From positions 868,501 through 932,500 of the forward strand of contig NZ_CP040094.1 of NCBI RefSeq assembly GCF_013343235.1: a stretch of 64,000 bases of DNA. Direction: 5' to 3'. Below, piece by piece: positions 1 to 9,240 of this stretch. A program made the translations under genes and the position numbers. The notes beneath the pieces are model-generated. The model was given only the letters and a program-made list of their open reading frames with translations, was not told the DNA's origin and searched no databases. Each line of letters starts with the position of its first letter. Position 1 is the first letter of the stretch. Source of the stretch: Nostoc sp. TCL240-02. Lineage in GTDB: Bacteria > Cyanobacteriota > Cyanobacteriia > Cyanobacteriales > Nostocaceae.

Positions 1-421
1 TATTTTTATTTACCAGGTACGGACGACCTAGTTTCAGTACAAGTTCGTATTCCCCCAACTCTTGCAAAATTAATAAAGCGCCAACTAATTCGTCTTGGGT
101 AATTTCGATACCAAGACTCTGAGTATCACTACCCCTTTTGGTGCTTTCTGTACGATTTTCCTGTGCTACTGCGGCAGCAGCAAGGTTATCAGGGTCATAG
201 GCGTGGGCAAGATAAAGCTGATCGTAGGTACTGCGTTGTTTTGGATCTGATAAAACCACGTAAGCTTCTTCTATGAGTTGTTTACGAGAAGAAATTGCTG
301 CCTGAGAATACTCACGTCGTGGCAATTGTACAATGCGATCGCTGTATGCCTGTCGCAATTGTTCTTCACTTGCCGCTAACGGTAGTCCTAAAATTCGGTA
401 GTAATCTAGCGGAATTCGCAC
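1..421 (-). CDS. ftn2: Ftn2/ARC6-type cell division protein, N-terminal part (runs off left edge)
   Basis: The frame starts with GTG at 421 and runs off the window edge, so only about the first 140 residues are visible. They begin VRIPLDYYRILGLP and continue as a J-domain-like helical region (RQAYSDR, SSRKQLIEEAYVVLSD, RSTYDQLYL). A J-like N-terminus of this kind opens cyanobacterial Ftn2/ZipN (plant ARC6), a membrane protein that tethers FtsZ at the division site. The HPD tripeptide of true DnaJ co-chaperones is absent, which argues for Ftn2. A purine-rich AGGGGA lies about 9 nt before the GTG and supports this start. The transmembrane and C-terminal parts cannot be checked here. A DnaJ-domain protein of another type is the main alternative. 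Confidence 0.82.
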   Translation of the reverse strand, partial: MRIPLDYYRILGLPLAASEEQLRQAYSDRIVQLPRREYSQAAISSRKQLIEEAYVVLSDPKQRSTYDQLYLAHAYDPDNLAAAAVAQENRTESTKRGSDTQSLGIEITQDELVGALLILQELGEYELVLKLGRPYLVNKN

Positions 422-1187
422 AGCCTACTTCCCCTGCACCGTGATCAACATAATTCACCTAGAGCTTTCCAGGCCTGTAAAACCGTGCCATAAAAATGCC
501 GTATAGAATTTACTCTACAAGTGTATATTGCAACAACTCGTTTTGTAACTTCCCGAAATTTTGAGTCACATTCTAGTACTAATTTTTTGCTTTCGCCTAG
601 AAAGCCTCAATTGTTTGTCTTAATTCTTAGTATTTTTGTTTAACACGACTATTATCAGCCTTCGATACCACAAACCACAACTACCGCTTTTAATCACGGC
701 ATAAATGTTGTGGTTGCAAGAATCTATTGAAATTGATTTTTTTGGGACTTTCCCAGTATGGAGTAACAAAAATACTACTATTGGGGATTGACCCTGATAA
801 CAGGAGAACAAAGATAATATCATAATTAATCTTTAATTACAATTACCTATTTGGGTATATGGACTTTTGCTTCATTTTTTCTAAATTGTTAATGGATATG
901 CAGAAAGCAGTTTATCTTGATTGCTAGTCTATGAAGGGGAATAGTGAGAGAGAAAAACCCAAAGCGACATATATTGTCGTTAGAGTCAAATCCTCACGGG
1001 GTATGGGCTGAAAAGTTAAAAATCAAAAATTAAAAATTCAGCTATTCCCTAAGACCCTTTTTTGGTGCATAAATAAAGTTTGATTGTTGAGTCTTACAAA
1101 CGCTAGCCTGTTAAAAGCCGAGGTGTTATCAGACCAACTTATTTAAGACCATAACTTTAAGTTGTACAACAGGGATACTCAAAAATA
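422..1187. other. Intergenic region between divergent ftn2 and pdhA
   Basis: About 765 bp of AT-rich sequence without a convincing gene. It must hold the promoters for both divergent neighbours. Around 964-978 there is a short palindrome (CGACATATATTGTCG), and around 1013-1040 an AT-rich AAAATTAAAAATTCA-type repeat common between Nostoc genes. A 67-codon open frame on the minus strand at 620-823 has no recognisable features and I do not call it. Confidence 0.5.
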
Positions 1188-2222
1188 ATGGTTCAAGAGC
1201 GTACTTTACCCACATTTAATCCTGCTACTACGCAAATTACTAAAGAAGAAGGGTTATGGTTGTATGAGGATATGGTTTTAGGGCGCTTGTTTGAAGACAA
1301 GTGCGCTGAAATGTACTACAGGGGCAAAATGTTTGGTTTTGTCCATTTGTACAACGGTCAAGAAGCTGTTTGTACAGGTGTTGTACAGTCAATGCGACCG
1401 GGTGAAGATTACGTTTGTAGTACTTACCGCGATCACGTTCATGCTCTGAGTGCGGGAGTACCAGCAAGAGAGGTAATGGCAGAATTATTTGGCAAAGCCA
1501 CAGGTTGCAGCAAAGGGCGCGGTGGTTCCATGCACATGTTTTCTGCCGAACATCGCTTGCTGGGTGGCTATGCTTTTGTGGCTGAGGGAATTCCTGTAGC
1601 AGCTGGAGCAGCTTTTCAAAGCAAATACCGCCGCGAAGTGCTGGGAGATAAAAATGCTGACCAAGTGACAGCTTGCTTTTTTGGCGACGGTGCAGCTAAC
1701 AACGGTCAGTTTTTTGAGACACTAAATATGGCAGCCCTCTGGAAACTGCCAATTCTTTTTGTAGTCGAAAATAATAAGTGGGCCATTGGCATGTCTCACG
1801 AACGAGCCACTTCCCAGCCAGAGATTTATAAAAAAGCCAGTGCATTTAACATGGTGGGCGTGGAAGTAGATGGCATGGATGTTCTAGCAGTCCGAGCCGT
1901 CGCTCAAGAAGCCGTCGCTCGTGCCCGTGCGGGTGAAGGCCCAACATTAATTGAGGCGCTTACCTACCGCTTCCGTGGTCACTCCTTGGCTGACCCAGAT
2001 GAAATGCGGAGCAAAGCTGAGAAAGAGTTTTGGTTTGCCCGTGACCCAATTAAGAAGCTGGCAGCTTATTTGCTGGAACAAAATCTAGCGAATGAGGCAG
2101 AAATTAAAGCTATTGATCGTAAAATTCAGGATGTAATCGACGAGGCTGTCAAATTCGCCGAAAACAGCCCTGAGCCAGACCCCAGCGAGTTATATCGTTT
2201 TGTTTTTGCAGAAGACGAGTAA
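1188..2222 (+). CDS. pdhA: Pyruvate dehydrogenase E1 component, alpha subunit
   Basis: 344 residues, normal for PdhA. The thiamine-diphosphate motif is plain: GDG at 166-168, then NN at 195-196 (VVENNKWAI), about 28 residues on. The upstream segment RGGSMHMFS and the loop [21 protein letters not shown] C-terminal region are typical of 2-oxo-acid dehydrogenase E1 alpha. With E1 beta, E2 and E3 it converts pyruvate to acetyl-CoA. The other subunit genes are not next to it, as is usual in cyanobacteria. ATG 1188 begins [10 protein letters not shown]. The 3' side carries a foldable repeat that may end the transcript. Confidence 0.95.
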   Translation: MVQERTLPTFNPATTQITKEEGLWLYEDMVLGRLFEDKCAEMYYRGKMFGFVHLYNGQEAVCTGVVQSMRPGEDYVCSTYRDHVHALSAGVPAREVMAELFGKATGCSKGRGGSMHMFSAEHRLLGGYAFVAEGIPVAAGAAFQSKYRREVLGDKNADQVTACFFGDGAANNGQFFETLNMAALWKLPILFVVENNKWAIGMSHERATSQPEIYKKASAFNMVGVEVDGMDVLAVRAVAQEAVARARAGEGPTLIEALTYRFRGHSLADPDEMRSKAEKEFWFARDPIKKLAAYLLEQNLANEAEIKAIDRKIQDVIDEAVKFAENSPEPDPSELYRFVFAEDE

Positions 2223-2225
2223 ATT

Positions 2226-2310
2226 CTGGGGACTGGGGACTGGGTATTGGGATACTGGAAAGATTTCCCAGCCCCTAATCCCTAATCCCCAGTCCCCAAT
2301 CCCTAATCCC
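2226..2310. repeat. Heptamer-like repeats forming an inverted repeat
   Basis: GGGGACT/GGGTATT-type units on the left side are mirrored by AGTCCCC/AATCCCT-type units on the right, so the stretch can fold into an imperfect hairpin just after the pdhA stop codon. Similar short tandem repeats recur between many genes in this window. It could act as a terminator or a mRNA-stabilising structure, but it may simply be repeat expansion. Confidence 0.6.
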
Positions 2311-2323
2311 AGGACTAAAATTT

Positions 2324-3193
2324 GTGTTTAGCATTGCAGTTCAACAGCAACAGTACAAGACGTACATTCTTTCTGATGAAGCCGCTAGTTCTCAATTGGA
2401 AGTAGTACCAGAACGCGGTGGTATCATCACCCGTTGGCGCATTCAAGGACAAGAAATTTTCTATTTGGACACTGAACGCTTTACTCATCCTGATTTGAGT
2501 GTCAGAGGTGGGAACCCAATTTTGTTTCCTATTTGTGGCAATCTCCCAGATAATACTTACATACATAATGGTCAAAAATATACTCTCAAACAACACGGTT
2601 TTGCCCGTGAATTACCGTGGAAAGCAACAGAACAAGAAACTGGAGATAAAGCTAGTCTCACTGTTGTTCTTGATAGCAATGAGCAAACTAAGGCAGTTTA
2701 TCCTTTTGATTTTCAACTGGCTTTCACCTACGAACTTCAAGGTAATACCCTAGAAGTTCGCCAGCAGTATAAAAACTTATCATCCACACCAATGCCCTTT
2801 TCTGCTGGTTTCCATCCCTACTTTTTGTGTGGTGATAAAACTCAGCTAGAGGTTGAAATTCCTTCTAAGCAGTATCAAGACAATCAAACTAAGGAAATTC
2901 ACTCTTTTGACGGCAATTTTGACTTTAGCCGTGATGAAATTGATTTTGCCTTTGGACAGCTAACTAGTAAAGCGGCCACTGCGATAGATCGCAGCCGGAA
3001 GCTAAAACTCACCTTGGATTATGATGACTTCTCTACCTATCTGGTATTTTGGACAGTCAAAGGTAAAGAATTCTACTGTCTAGAACCGTGGAGTGCCACC
3101 CGTAACTCTCTCAATACTGGTGATAAGCTGACTGTGTTAGCACCAGGAGCTAGCCATACAGCATCTATAAGGTTGACTGCTAATTTTTTCTAA
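2324..3193 (+). CDS. Aldose 1-epimerase family protein (galactose mutarotase fold)
   Basis: 289 residues with the galactose-mutarotase-like pattern: a beta-rich start, GGNPILFPICGNL (63-75), the conserved FSAGFHPYF segment with the catalytic-type His near 165, and YCLEPWSATRNSLN near the end. The last motif matches glucose-6-phosphate 1-epimerase-like proteins (the YeaD group) better than classical GalM. It would interconvert anomers of a sugar or sugar phosphate in the cytosol. The start is GTG at 2324, with AGGA about 10 nt upstream. It lies about 100 bp after pdhA, separated by repeats, so co-transcription is uncertain. The exact substrate cannot be read from sequence. Confidence 0.82.
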   Translation: MFSIAVQQQQYKTYILSDEAASSQLEVVPERGGIITRWRIQGQEIFYLDTERFTHPDLSVRGGNPILFPICGNLPDNTYIHNGQKYTLKQHGFARELPWKATEQETGDKASLTVVLDSNEQTKAVYPFDFQLAFTYELQGNTLEVRQQYKNLSSTPMPFSAGFHPYFLCGDKTQLEVEIPSKQYQDNQTKEIHSFDGNFDFSRDEIDFAFGQLTSKAATAIDRSRKLKLTLDYDDFSTYLVFWTVKGKEFYCLEPWSATRNSLNTGDKLTVLAPGASHTASIRLTANFF

Positions 3194-3254
3194 ACCCCTT
3201 TACAAATCTATAGATGTATATGCTATGATTGCAAGGTTGCGAAATGCAGCGAAA

Positions 3255-3326
3255 GGGTCGCTAACTCAACGGTAGAGTACTCGGCTTTTAACCGATTAGT
3301 TCCGGGTTCGAATCCCGGGCGACCCA
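3255..3326 (+). tRNA. trnK: tRNA-Lys (anticodon UUU)
   Basis: A complete 72-nt cloverleaf. The acceptor GGGTCGC (3255-3261) pairs with GCGACCC (3319-3325), with discriminator A at 3326. The anticodon stem TCGG/CCGA encloses loop CTTTTAA, giving anticodon TTT. The T arm CCGGGTTCGAATCCCGG is perfect. CCA is not encoded. Confidence 0.97.
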
Positions 3327-3643
3327 TATAAAGGTTCAAGTAACACTTGCCTCTGCTTTCATATCAAAAGCAGAGGTGATTTTTATCGATGAAGGCAGGA
3401 GGCAGCAGGAAAACTGCGCGAGGCTCATGGAGCAGACTCACTCAAGCGTTGCTATACCGTACCACCTAGTGGAAGCAAGCTACGTGGAGCGTTGCCCCTA
3501 CAACGTTTAGTTTGTGTAAGTCCTATTTTTAAATCCAATCGCTCTGGAGAACAAAAATTTTCGGTTAAGCGATCGCTTATCTTACCCAAGGAAGTGCGAT
3601 CGCCCATTATAATATCTGTTAGTTAGCAGATGTGTGAATTTGG
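3327..3643. other. Gap downstream of tRNA-Lys with dispersed GC-rich repeat
   Basis: About 317 bp without a gene. Around 3440-3510 is a dispersed repeat (ACCACCTAGTGGAAGCAAGC...) that shares the GTGGAAGCAAGCTACG core with the copy at about 5310-5335. GCGATCGC-type octamers lie at about 3570 and 3597. Confidence 0.5.
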
Positions 3644-4572
3644 TCATTTGCCCGCGCTTTGGGTCTTTTTATTAAATTCAAATTTCACATTGGTGAGTTT
3701 TTCTGATACTTCCCATAGTTTTTTAGCGATCGCTTGGTCTTTAGATAATTCGTTTGATTCGACTTTTATTGGATAGCCGCGTATCTCCATAAACCCATTG
3801 GGGCCGAAATATTCTGCGCCTTTTAAGCCTGCTTCGGTTGCCGCCCGCAGAGTTGGTAATGCGCCCATCGTGATGTCTTGAGCAAGGATGCCGTTGAGAT
3901 ATTTCACAACGCCACCCGCAGTTCTCTGCAATTCGGTTGCTGTCCAGCCCGGATGCGAGGCGGTTACAAGTGTCTCGATACCGTTATCTTTTAGCTTTCG
4001 GTCGAGTTCGTAGGTAAAATATAGGTTGGCAAGTTTGCTGTCGCCGTAGGCTTTCCATTTAGCATAACTTCTCTTTTCCCAATTCAAATCATCGAAATCT
4101 ATTTTGCCTATAGTATGTGCGCCGCTCGAAACATTGACAATTCGTGAGCCTTCTGTATCAATCAAACGTTCCAAAAGCTGTCCCGTCAAAGCAAAATGTC
4201 CGAGATGATTAGTGCCGAACTGCAATTCAAAACCGTCCGTCGTTTTTGAATACGGGGGAATCATCACACCCGCATTATTAATCAGTAAATCCAGACGCAA
4301 ATAATTTTTCTGAAAGTTTTCAGCGAAATTTTTAACTGATGCTAAATTCGCCAAATCAAGTTCCATCACCTTTACGTCGGCATCTTGATTCTGTTGAAGA
4401 ATTTTTGCCAATACCTTCTTTCCTTTGTCCAAATTGCGAACCGCAATGATTACAGACGCTTGTTTATTAGCTAAAACCCTCGCCGTTTCATAACCGATGC
4501 CGCTGCTCGAACCCGTTACAATTGCTACCCTTCCTTTTTGACTCAGAATATTTTCCGCGTTCCATTTTTCAT
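3644..4572 (-). CDS. Short-chain dehydrogenase/reductase, 5' end apparently frameshifted
   Basis: The product is an SDR of the retinol-dehydrogenase/WWOX-like type: the Rossmann motif VTGSSSGIGYETAR, then NNAG, and a catalytic Ser plus YGDSK (YxxxK). Only the part from about 4432 has a standard in-frame start (TTG), which would lose the whole cofactor-binding motif. The Rossmann part continues upstream in the same frame to KWNAENILSQKGRVAIVTG but lacks a start codon. An ATG with no other good role sits at 4570-4572, followed by five A's. A sixth A would give MKKWNAENIL... in frame, matching the family's usual N-terminus. So there is either a one-base deletion in the A-run (4565-4569) or a sequence error. 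It follows a TetR gene and an operator-like palindrome. Confidence 0.72.
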
Positions 4573-4596
4573 TTTATTTACTCCTGTTTAATTAAT

Positions 4597-4606
4597 CGAA
4601 CGTTCG
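4597..4606. promoter_or_regulatory. Palindromic operator CGAACGTTCG between the TetR and SDR genes
   Basis: A perfect 10-bp palindrome set inside TTTAATTA-type arms on both sides (roughly 4587-4616). A near copy, CGAACATTCG, lies just upstream of the TetR gene at 5219-5228. Two matching palindromes, one before each gene of the pair, are what a TetR-family repressor controlling itself and the SDR gene would need. That is an inference. Confidence 0.6.
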
Positions 4607-4630
4607 TTTAATTAACTCCCAAAAAAAGAA

Positions 4631-5203
4631 TTAATTCGTTACTGCATCCCACGCAATTTTATAGGCGGTCTCTAACATTTTTTCATCCAAAATCAAAGCA
4701 CCACTAAAATGCTCTTTTATCAACCCAGTCAGAGGTGCAAAGGTAAAAGCTGTAAAAATTTCCAGGGAAATATCCTTAAAAACTTTCTCCTCTTTACCGC
4801 GATTGAACAAATCTAACATTGGCTTGAAATAGCTTGAACTTTCATCTTTGCAAATGCGGTCAACCATAGGGGAATTAGCAAATTGCTCCGTAAAAGCAAA
4901 TCTGACCGGATTTTTAATCGCGTATTGATAATAATTATTCCAGATCATTTTAAAGGCTTTCTCCACCGATAGATTCTGGTTGACACCTTTCAAAATTTCT
5001 GCACTCATTTCCTGTTTCACGAACAAATATATTTTATTGAGAAGGTTTTCCTTGTTTTCAAAATAGACATATATTGTCGCGGGCGAAACATTCGCGGTTT
5101 TGGCAATTTTCGACATCGAAGTATCAGCAAAACCATTGGCAGTAATCAGTTCGATTGCCGCATCACAGATGGCTTGATTTTTTTTGTCGTCTTTGTGCCT
5201 CAT
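4631..5203 (-). CDS. TetR/AcrR-family transcriptional regulator
   Basis: 190 residues from ATG 5203 (MRHKDDKKNQAICDAAIELI). A longer in-frame start at 5296 is possible, but it would run across the operator palindrome and into a dispersed repeat, so I prefer 5203. The N-terminal helix-turn-helix is clear (TSMSKIAKTANVSPATIYVYF, about 33-53). The C-terminal ligand domain is not diagnostic. It sits upstream of, and in the same direction as, the SDR gene, with 58 bp between them containing the palindrome. It probably represses itself and the SDR until a small ligand binds. Lysine-rich, AT-rich coding differs a little from the neighbours and could reflect transfer. Confidence 0.85.
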   Translation of the reverse strand: MRHKDDKKNQAICDAAIELITANGFADTSMSKIAKTANVSPATIYVYFENKENLLNKIYLFVKQEMSAEILKGVNQNLSVEKAFKMIWNNYYQYAIKNPVRFAFTEQFANSPMVDRICKDESSSYFKPMLDLFNRGKEEKVFKDISLEIFTAFTFAPLTGLIKEHFSGALILDEKMLETAYKIAWDAVTN

Positions 5204-5794
5204 AAATTCTATAATAAACGAACATTCGGTTATCGTCCAGTGAATAATTTTTGATGATAGCAATGCCTGCGGTGGTAGCAGAGCTTGTCGTACCACTTCC
5301 CTACGGAACGCTACGCGAACGTGGAAGCAAGCTACGCGCAGGGTCTTGTAGAGAAGTGCGGGCTGCGCCTACACGATCTACGCTATATTTATTTAATATT
5401 TAACCTGAGTGTCCAACAAAGACTCACATTAATTTATGTAACCTCCGCATAATTTAATCCCAAATGCAATAGTTAGGGAAAAACACCCTGATAGCATTTG
5501 TCAGAAGTTAGTGTGTTTAAGTTGAAGCGATCGCTTCGAGATGACCATTTGGGATACTAGGCTACCAGAGCTACTAGCTGTAGGGTAACTAAATCTACAG
5601 CGATACAGAGCAACGATGGTTCATAGTACAGGAGTATAGAACATAGTTATAGTAACGATGGCATAAACTTTTTCAACATAGATACACGACACTAGTTATA
5701 ATTTCCTATAAGTTGAAAAAACTCTTAAGATTTAGCGTAATAAATACGCTTCTCTCAGACCGACTAGCTGACAACCACATTAGGAGGACTATCT
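5204..5794. other. Intergenic region upstream of fba, with dispersed repeats
   Basis: About 590 bp. The left third (about 5260-5380) is a GC-rich dispersed repeat (GGAACGCTACGCGAACGTGG...) with inverted segments. The right two thirds are AT-rich leader and promoter sequence for fba, ending with a strong ribosome site (AGGAGG at 5782-5787) 7 nt before the ATG. No gene seen. Confidence 0.5.
5219..5228. promoter_or_regulatory. Operator-like palindrome upstream of the TetR gene
   Basis: CGAACATTCG lies 16-25 bp upstream of the chosen TetR ATG and differs at one base from the perfect palindrome at 4597-4606. It is a likely autoregulatory site. Confidence 0.55.
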
Positions 5795-6874
5795 ATGGCG
5801 CTTGTACCACTGCGGCTGCTGTTGGATCACGCAGCTGAAAACGGTTACGGCATCCCAGCTTTCAACGTTAATAATTTGGAGCAGATTCAGGCAATCCTGA
5901 AGGCTGCTGTAGAGACAGATAGCCCCGTAATTTTACAAGCTTCACGCGGCGCTCGTAATTATGCTGGCGAAAACTTCCTCCGCCACCTGATTTTGGCAGC
6001 GGTAGAAACCTATCCTCACATTCCCATTGTCATGCACCAAGATCATGGGAATGCTCCTGCTACCTGCTACTCAGCAATTAAGAACAACTTCACCAGCGTG
6101 ATGATGGATGGTTCTTTAGAAGCTGATGCTAAAACTCCTGCTAGCTTCGAGTACAACGTCAATGTTACCCGCGAAGTTGTAAATGTAGCTCATGCTCTAG
6201 GTGTCAGTGTTGAAGGTGAACTCGGTTGTTTGGGTTCTCTAGAAACTGGTGCTGGTGAAGCTGAAGATGGTCACGGGTTTGAAGGTACACTCGACCACTC
6301 ACAACTGCTAACCGACCCCGATGAAGCTGTTGACTTCGTAGAAGCAACCCAAGTAGATGCTTTGGCTGTTGCCATTGGCACAAGCCACGGTGCTTACAAA
6401 TTTACCCGCAAGCCGACTGGTGAAATTTTGGCCATCAGCCGCATTGAAGAAATTCACCGCCGTCTGCCTAACACCCACTTGGTAATGCACGGTTCATCCT
6501 CTGTACCTGAAGATTTACTTGCACTGATTAACCAGTATGGTGGTGCAATTCCTGAAACCTACGGTGTACCTGTAGAAGAAATCCAAAAAGGTATTAAGAG
6601 TGGTGTACGTAAAGTAAACATCGACACCGATAACCGTTTGGCAATTACTGCTGCTGTACGTGAAGCTTTGGCTAAAAAACCAGAGGAGTTTGACCCCCGT
6701 CACTTCCTCAAGCCTTCTATTACATACATGCAAAAAGTTTGTGCTGAACGCTATCAACAATTTGGCACTGCTGGCAATGCAAGCAAGATTAAGCAAATTT
6801 CTTTGGAAGATTTTGCTGCTAAGTATGCTAAAGGTGAACTCAACGTTGTCACCAAAGCTGCTGCTAAAGTTTAA
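5795..6874 (+). CDS. fba: Fructose-bisphosphate aldolase, class II
   Basis: 359 residues, full length for the cyanobacterial class II (Zn-dependent) enzyme. The start [25 protein letters not shown], the metal motif MHQDHG near 81-86, [21 protein letters not shown] and [10 protein letters not shown] are all diagnostic. It cleaves or forms fructose 1,6-bisphosphate, and in cyanobacteria also sedoheptulose 1,7-bisphosphate, in glycolysis and the Calvin cycle. The ribosome site AGGAGG fixes the ATG. A hairpin terminator follows 70 bp after the stop, so it is probably transcribed alone. Confidence 0.96.
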   Translation: MALVPLRLLLDHAAENGYGIPAFNVNNLEQIQAILKAAVETDSPVILQASRGARNYAGENFLRHLILAAVETYPHIPIVMHQDHGNAPATCYSAIKNNFTSVMMDGSLEADAKTPASFEYNVNVTREVVNVAHALGVSVEGELGCLGSLETGAGEAEDGHGFEGTLDHSQLLTDPDEAVDFVEATQVDALAVAIGTSHGAYKFTRKPTGEILAISRIEEIHRRLPNTHLVMHGSSSVPEDLLALINQYGGAIPETYGVPVEEIQKGIKSGVRKVNIDTDNRLAITAAVREALAKKPEEFDPRHFLKPSITYMQKVCAERYQQFGTAGNASKIKQISLEDFAAKYAKGELNVVTKAAAKV

Positions 6875-6945
6875 TTCTGACAACAAATAAATAGGTGCAT
6901 AGTGCTGCTATGCTCCTAAAAAATTGAGGATTTTAATATTGATAT

Positions 6946-6972
6946 AAACCGGGTATTTACCCGGTTTTTTGT
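6946..6972 (+). terminator. Rho-independent terminator of fba
   Basis: AAACCGGGTA, loop TTT, TACCCGGTTT, followed by a run of T's. A perfect GC-rich stem with a U-tract about 70 bp after the fba stop. Confidence 0.9.
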
Positions 6973-6986
6973 TTTATTTATAAGGG

Positions 6987-7147
6987 TTGGGAATTGGGAA
7001 TTGGGCATTGGGAATTGGGAATTGGGCATTGGGCATTGGGCAAGAATCAATAGTTGCTTCTCCCCCTTCTCCCCCTCTTCTCACCCTGCCTCCCCTGCTC
7101 CCCCCTGCCCCCTGCTCCCTGCCCCCTGCCCCCTGCCTCTTCCCCAA
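6987..7147. repeat. Heptamer tandem repeats plus pyrimidine-rich tract
   Basis: From about 6987 to 7040 units of GGGAATT and GGGCATT alternate with period 7. From about 7057 to 7147 the top strand is almost pure C/T (CCCCTGCTCCCTGCC-type units). Open frames across it (e.g. repeating GNWALGI) are repeat artefacts. Confidence 0.85.
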
Positions 7148-7151
7148 ATCC

Positions 7152-7964
7152 CTAGAACACCCTATGTTGCAAAGAAGGCATTTGACGACGGACTTGTTCT
7201 AACCTAGTTGGCTTGATTTCTGCGATCGCAATTCCCGGTTTCTCTCCAGCATCGGCTAAAATTACGCCCCAAGGGTCGATAATAACGGCGTGGCCGTGGG
7301 TTAGACGACGGGCATAGTTATTCCCCGTTTGGGCGGGAGCAATGACGTAGGCGGTATTTTCGATGGCTCTGGCTTGTAGTAGTACTTGCCAGTGGTCTTT
7401 GCCAGTAAAGGCAGTAAAGGCGGCGGGAATAAAGATAACATCGGCTCCCTTATCCGCCAAATGACGATACAGTTCAGGGAACCGGACATCATAACAAATA
7501 GAAAGCCCTAAATTACCAAGTTTTTCTGAGAAATAGACGGGTGGTAGTTCCGTACCAGCCACAACAGTGCTGGATTCCCGATAGGTGTTGCCGTCGGGGA
7601 CATCAACATCAAATAAGTGTACTTTGTAGTAGCGGGCAAGTTCTTGACCGCTTGGGTCGATAAGTAGAGTGGTGTTATAAACTTTGCCTGTATTGTCTAC
7701 AGGAAGTGGAAAGCTGCCGCCCAAGATGGTAATTTGAAAACGTTGGGCCATTTTTTTGAGAAATTTTTCACTTTCAAGAGCGATCGCATCGCCTTGCGCG
7801 AGTTTATCTTTTTCTTCGCCCATATAGGAAAAGTTTTCTGGCAAGCCAACCAATTCAGCGCCTTGACGCACGGCAAGCTCTATTAATTCTTCTGCCTGAG
7901 CCAAATTTTTGTGTAGATCGGGCACACTTGTCAATTGAATAGCGGCGGCTAAATAAGACTTCAT
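7152..7964 (-). CDS. Carbon-nitrogen hydrolase, Nit1 type (deaminated-glutathione amidase-like)
   Basis: 270 residues of the nitrilase superfamily with the complete Glu-Lys-Cys triad: E43 (GLPENF), K114 ([14 protein letters not shown]) and C157 ([11 protein letters not shown]). The [10 protein letters not shown] signature is typical of Nit1/NitFhit proteins, which remove the amide from deaminated glutathione made by aminotransferase side reactions. Omega-amidase (Nit2-like) is the alternative. The protein is cytosolic, with no signal peptide. ATG 7964 gives [11 protein letters not shown], the expected first strand of the fold. Its 3' end abuts the C/T-rich repeat. Confidence 0.85.
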   Translation of the reverse strand: MKSYLAAAIQLTSVPDLHKNLAQAEELIELAVRQGAELVGLPENFSYMGEEKDKLAQGDAIALESEKFLKKMAQRFQITILGGSFPLPVDNTGKVYNTTLLIDPSGQELARYYKVHLFDVDVPDGNTYRESSTVVAGTELPPVYFSEKLGNLGLSICYDVRFPELYRHLADKGADVIFIPAAFTAFTGKDHWQVLLQARAIENTAYVIAPAQTGNNYARRLTHGHAVIIDPWGVILADAGEKPGIAIAEIKPTRLEQVRRQMPSLQHRVF

Positions 7965-8174
7965 AGATTCAACAACGAACAGTTGATTTATGGAAGATAG
8001 ATTATCAAAATATATCGCTACTTCAACATCTATGGAACTTAATTAGAAATACGTCAGCCAAGATTTTCTTTAACAGACTTATTTTATTGCTGATTTTAAT
8101 CTTCCTCTAGGTTCTGGCAAACTGAGCAAGATTGGCATTAGTTTATGATCAAACCCTGATAAAAGTTACCTGCT

Positions 8175-8768
8175 GTGGATATTTCTATTCTCGTTCAAAC
8201 ATTTATCGCTGTGTTTGTCCCAGCAGATGCTGTGGGCAATATACCAATTGTTTTAGTTTTGACTAAGGGCATGATGCCAGACCAAAGAAACAAAGTTATA
8301 GATAAAGCAATTATCGTTGCGATCGCAGTTCTTTTGCTATTTGCTTTTGTTGGGCAAGTAATTTTAAATTATTTGGAAATTAGTATCGGCTCTTTGCGAG
8401 TAGCAGGAGGTGTATTGTTACTGTTAATTGCTTTGCAAATGCTGCGGGGAGAATTAGATCAGCCAATTATTGAAGAAGGACGCGATGTCGCAATTACTCC
8501 ACTAGCTTTACCACTGCTAGCCGGGCCGGGGACTTTGACAACGGTGATGTTGCTGATGTCAAAATCACAAAGTCCACATATTGCTGTGGCAATGGGAATC
8601 TTAGGAGCGATGTTTATCACTTGGTTGATTTTGCGTTTAGCAAATCTAATTGACCAGTGGATTGGTGCAGAAGGTGGAGTCATTGTGACTCAGCTTTTGG
8701 GCTTTCTGTTGGCGGCGCTAGCAGTGGAAATTGGTAGTACGGGAATTAGAGAATTATTTTTGAGCTAG
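8175..8768 (+). CDS. MarC/UPF0056-family integral membrane protein
   Basis: 197 residues with about six hydrophobic segments, the first near 5-25 and the last near 175-195. The pattern VPADAVGNIPIVLVLT (16-31), the central LPLLAGPGTLTTVMLL and the C-terminal LGFLLAALAVEIGSTGIRELF match the MarC family, inner-membrane proteins of unsettled function (MarC was once linked to multiple antibiotic resistance, later disproved). The start is GTG 8175. It converges on trxA, with a hairpin between. Confidence 0.85.
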   Translation: MDISILVQTFIAVFVPADAVGNIPIVLVLTKGMMPDQRNKVIDKAIIVAIAVLLLFAFVGQVILNYLEISIGSLRVAGGVLLLLIALQMLRGELDQPIIEEGRDVAITPLALPLLAGPGTLTTVMLLMSKSQSPHIAVAMGILGAMFITWLILRLANLIDQWIGAEGGVIVTQLLGFLLAALAVEIGSTGIRELFLS

Positions 8769-8806
8769 AAAACTCCTAAAAATATTCTGAGACTGTATAC
8801 AAATGT

Positions 8807-8851
8807 AAACAAGTTTGAAAAACGAGAAATTCGCGCCTCTCAAACTTGTTT
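8807..8851. terminator. Bidirectional terminator-like hairpin between marC and trxA
   Basis: A perfect 12-bp inverted repeat (AAACAAGTTTGA at 8807-8818, TCAAACTTGTTT at 8840-8851) with a 21-nt loop lies between two convergent genes. U-rich tracts are weak, so efficiency is unknown. Confidence 0.6.
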
Positions 8852-8916
8852 GTAAAAATTAACCTAAAGTTAGAACAACATTGATAACTCAAAGGGATTT
8901 TGTTACCAATTGAGTT

Positions 8917-9240
8917 TCAAAGATACTTTTCTAGAGTGGAAGCTAATGTACTTTTAGGTACAGCACCTACCACCATATCTACTTTTTGTCCATCTTTAAA
9001 AATCATTAATGTGGGAATACTGCGAATGCCGTACTGACTAGCAACTTGAGGATTTTCATCCGTGTTGACTTTGACGACCTTAATTTGACCTTTGTACTGT
9101 TCGGAGATTTCATCGACAACAGGAGCTACCATACGGCATGGTCCGCACCAGGGTGCCCAAAAGTCAACTAAAACGGGTACATCGCTGTCGAGTACTTCTT
9201 GCTTGAAACTAGAATCGGTAACTTGTGCGGCTGTTGACAT
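8917..9240 (-). CDS. trxA: Thioredoxin
   Basis: 107 residues from ATG 9240 ([12 protein letters not shown]). The active site WCGPC has cysteines at 32 and 35, followed by the cis-Pro SIPTLMIF segment. This is a canonical m-type thioredoxin, a general disulfide reductase which in cyanobacteria also relays light signals from ferredoxin-thioredoxin reductase. An in-frame TTG at 9258 would add MAKVLG, but GAAGG lies 8 nt before the ATG and the shorter form has the usual length. Confidence 0.95.
   Translation of the reverse strand: MSTAAQVTDSSFKQEVLDSDVPVLVDFWAPWCGPCRMVAPVVDEISEQYKGQIKVVKVNTDENPQVASQYGIRSIPTLMIFKDGQKVDMVVGAVPKSTLASTLEKYL

Noticed and set aside
6987..7207. Open frames with repeating GNWALGI-type units after fba
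   Set aside because: Direct translation of period-7 DNA repeats, no credible gene.
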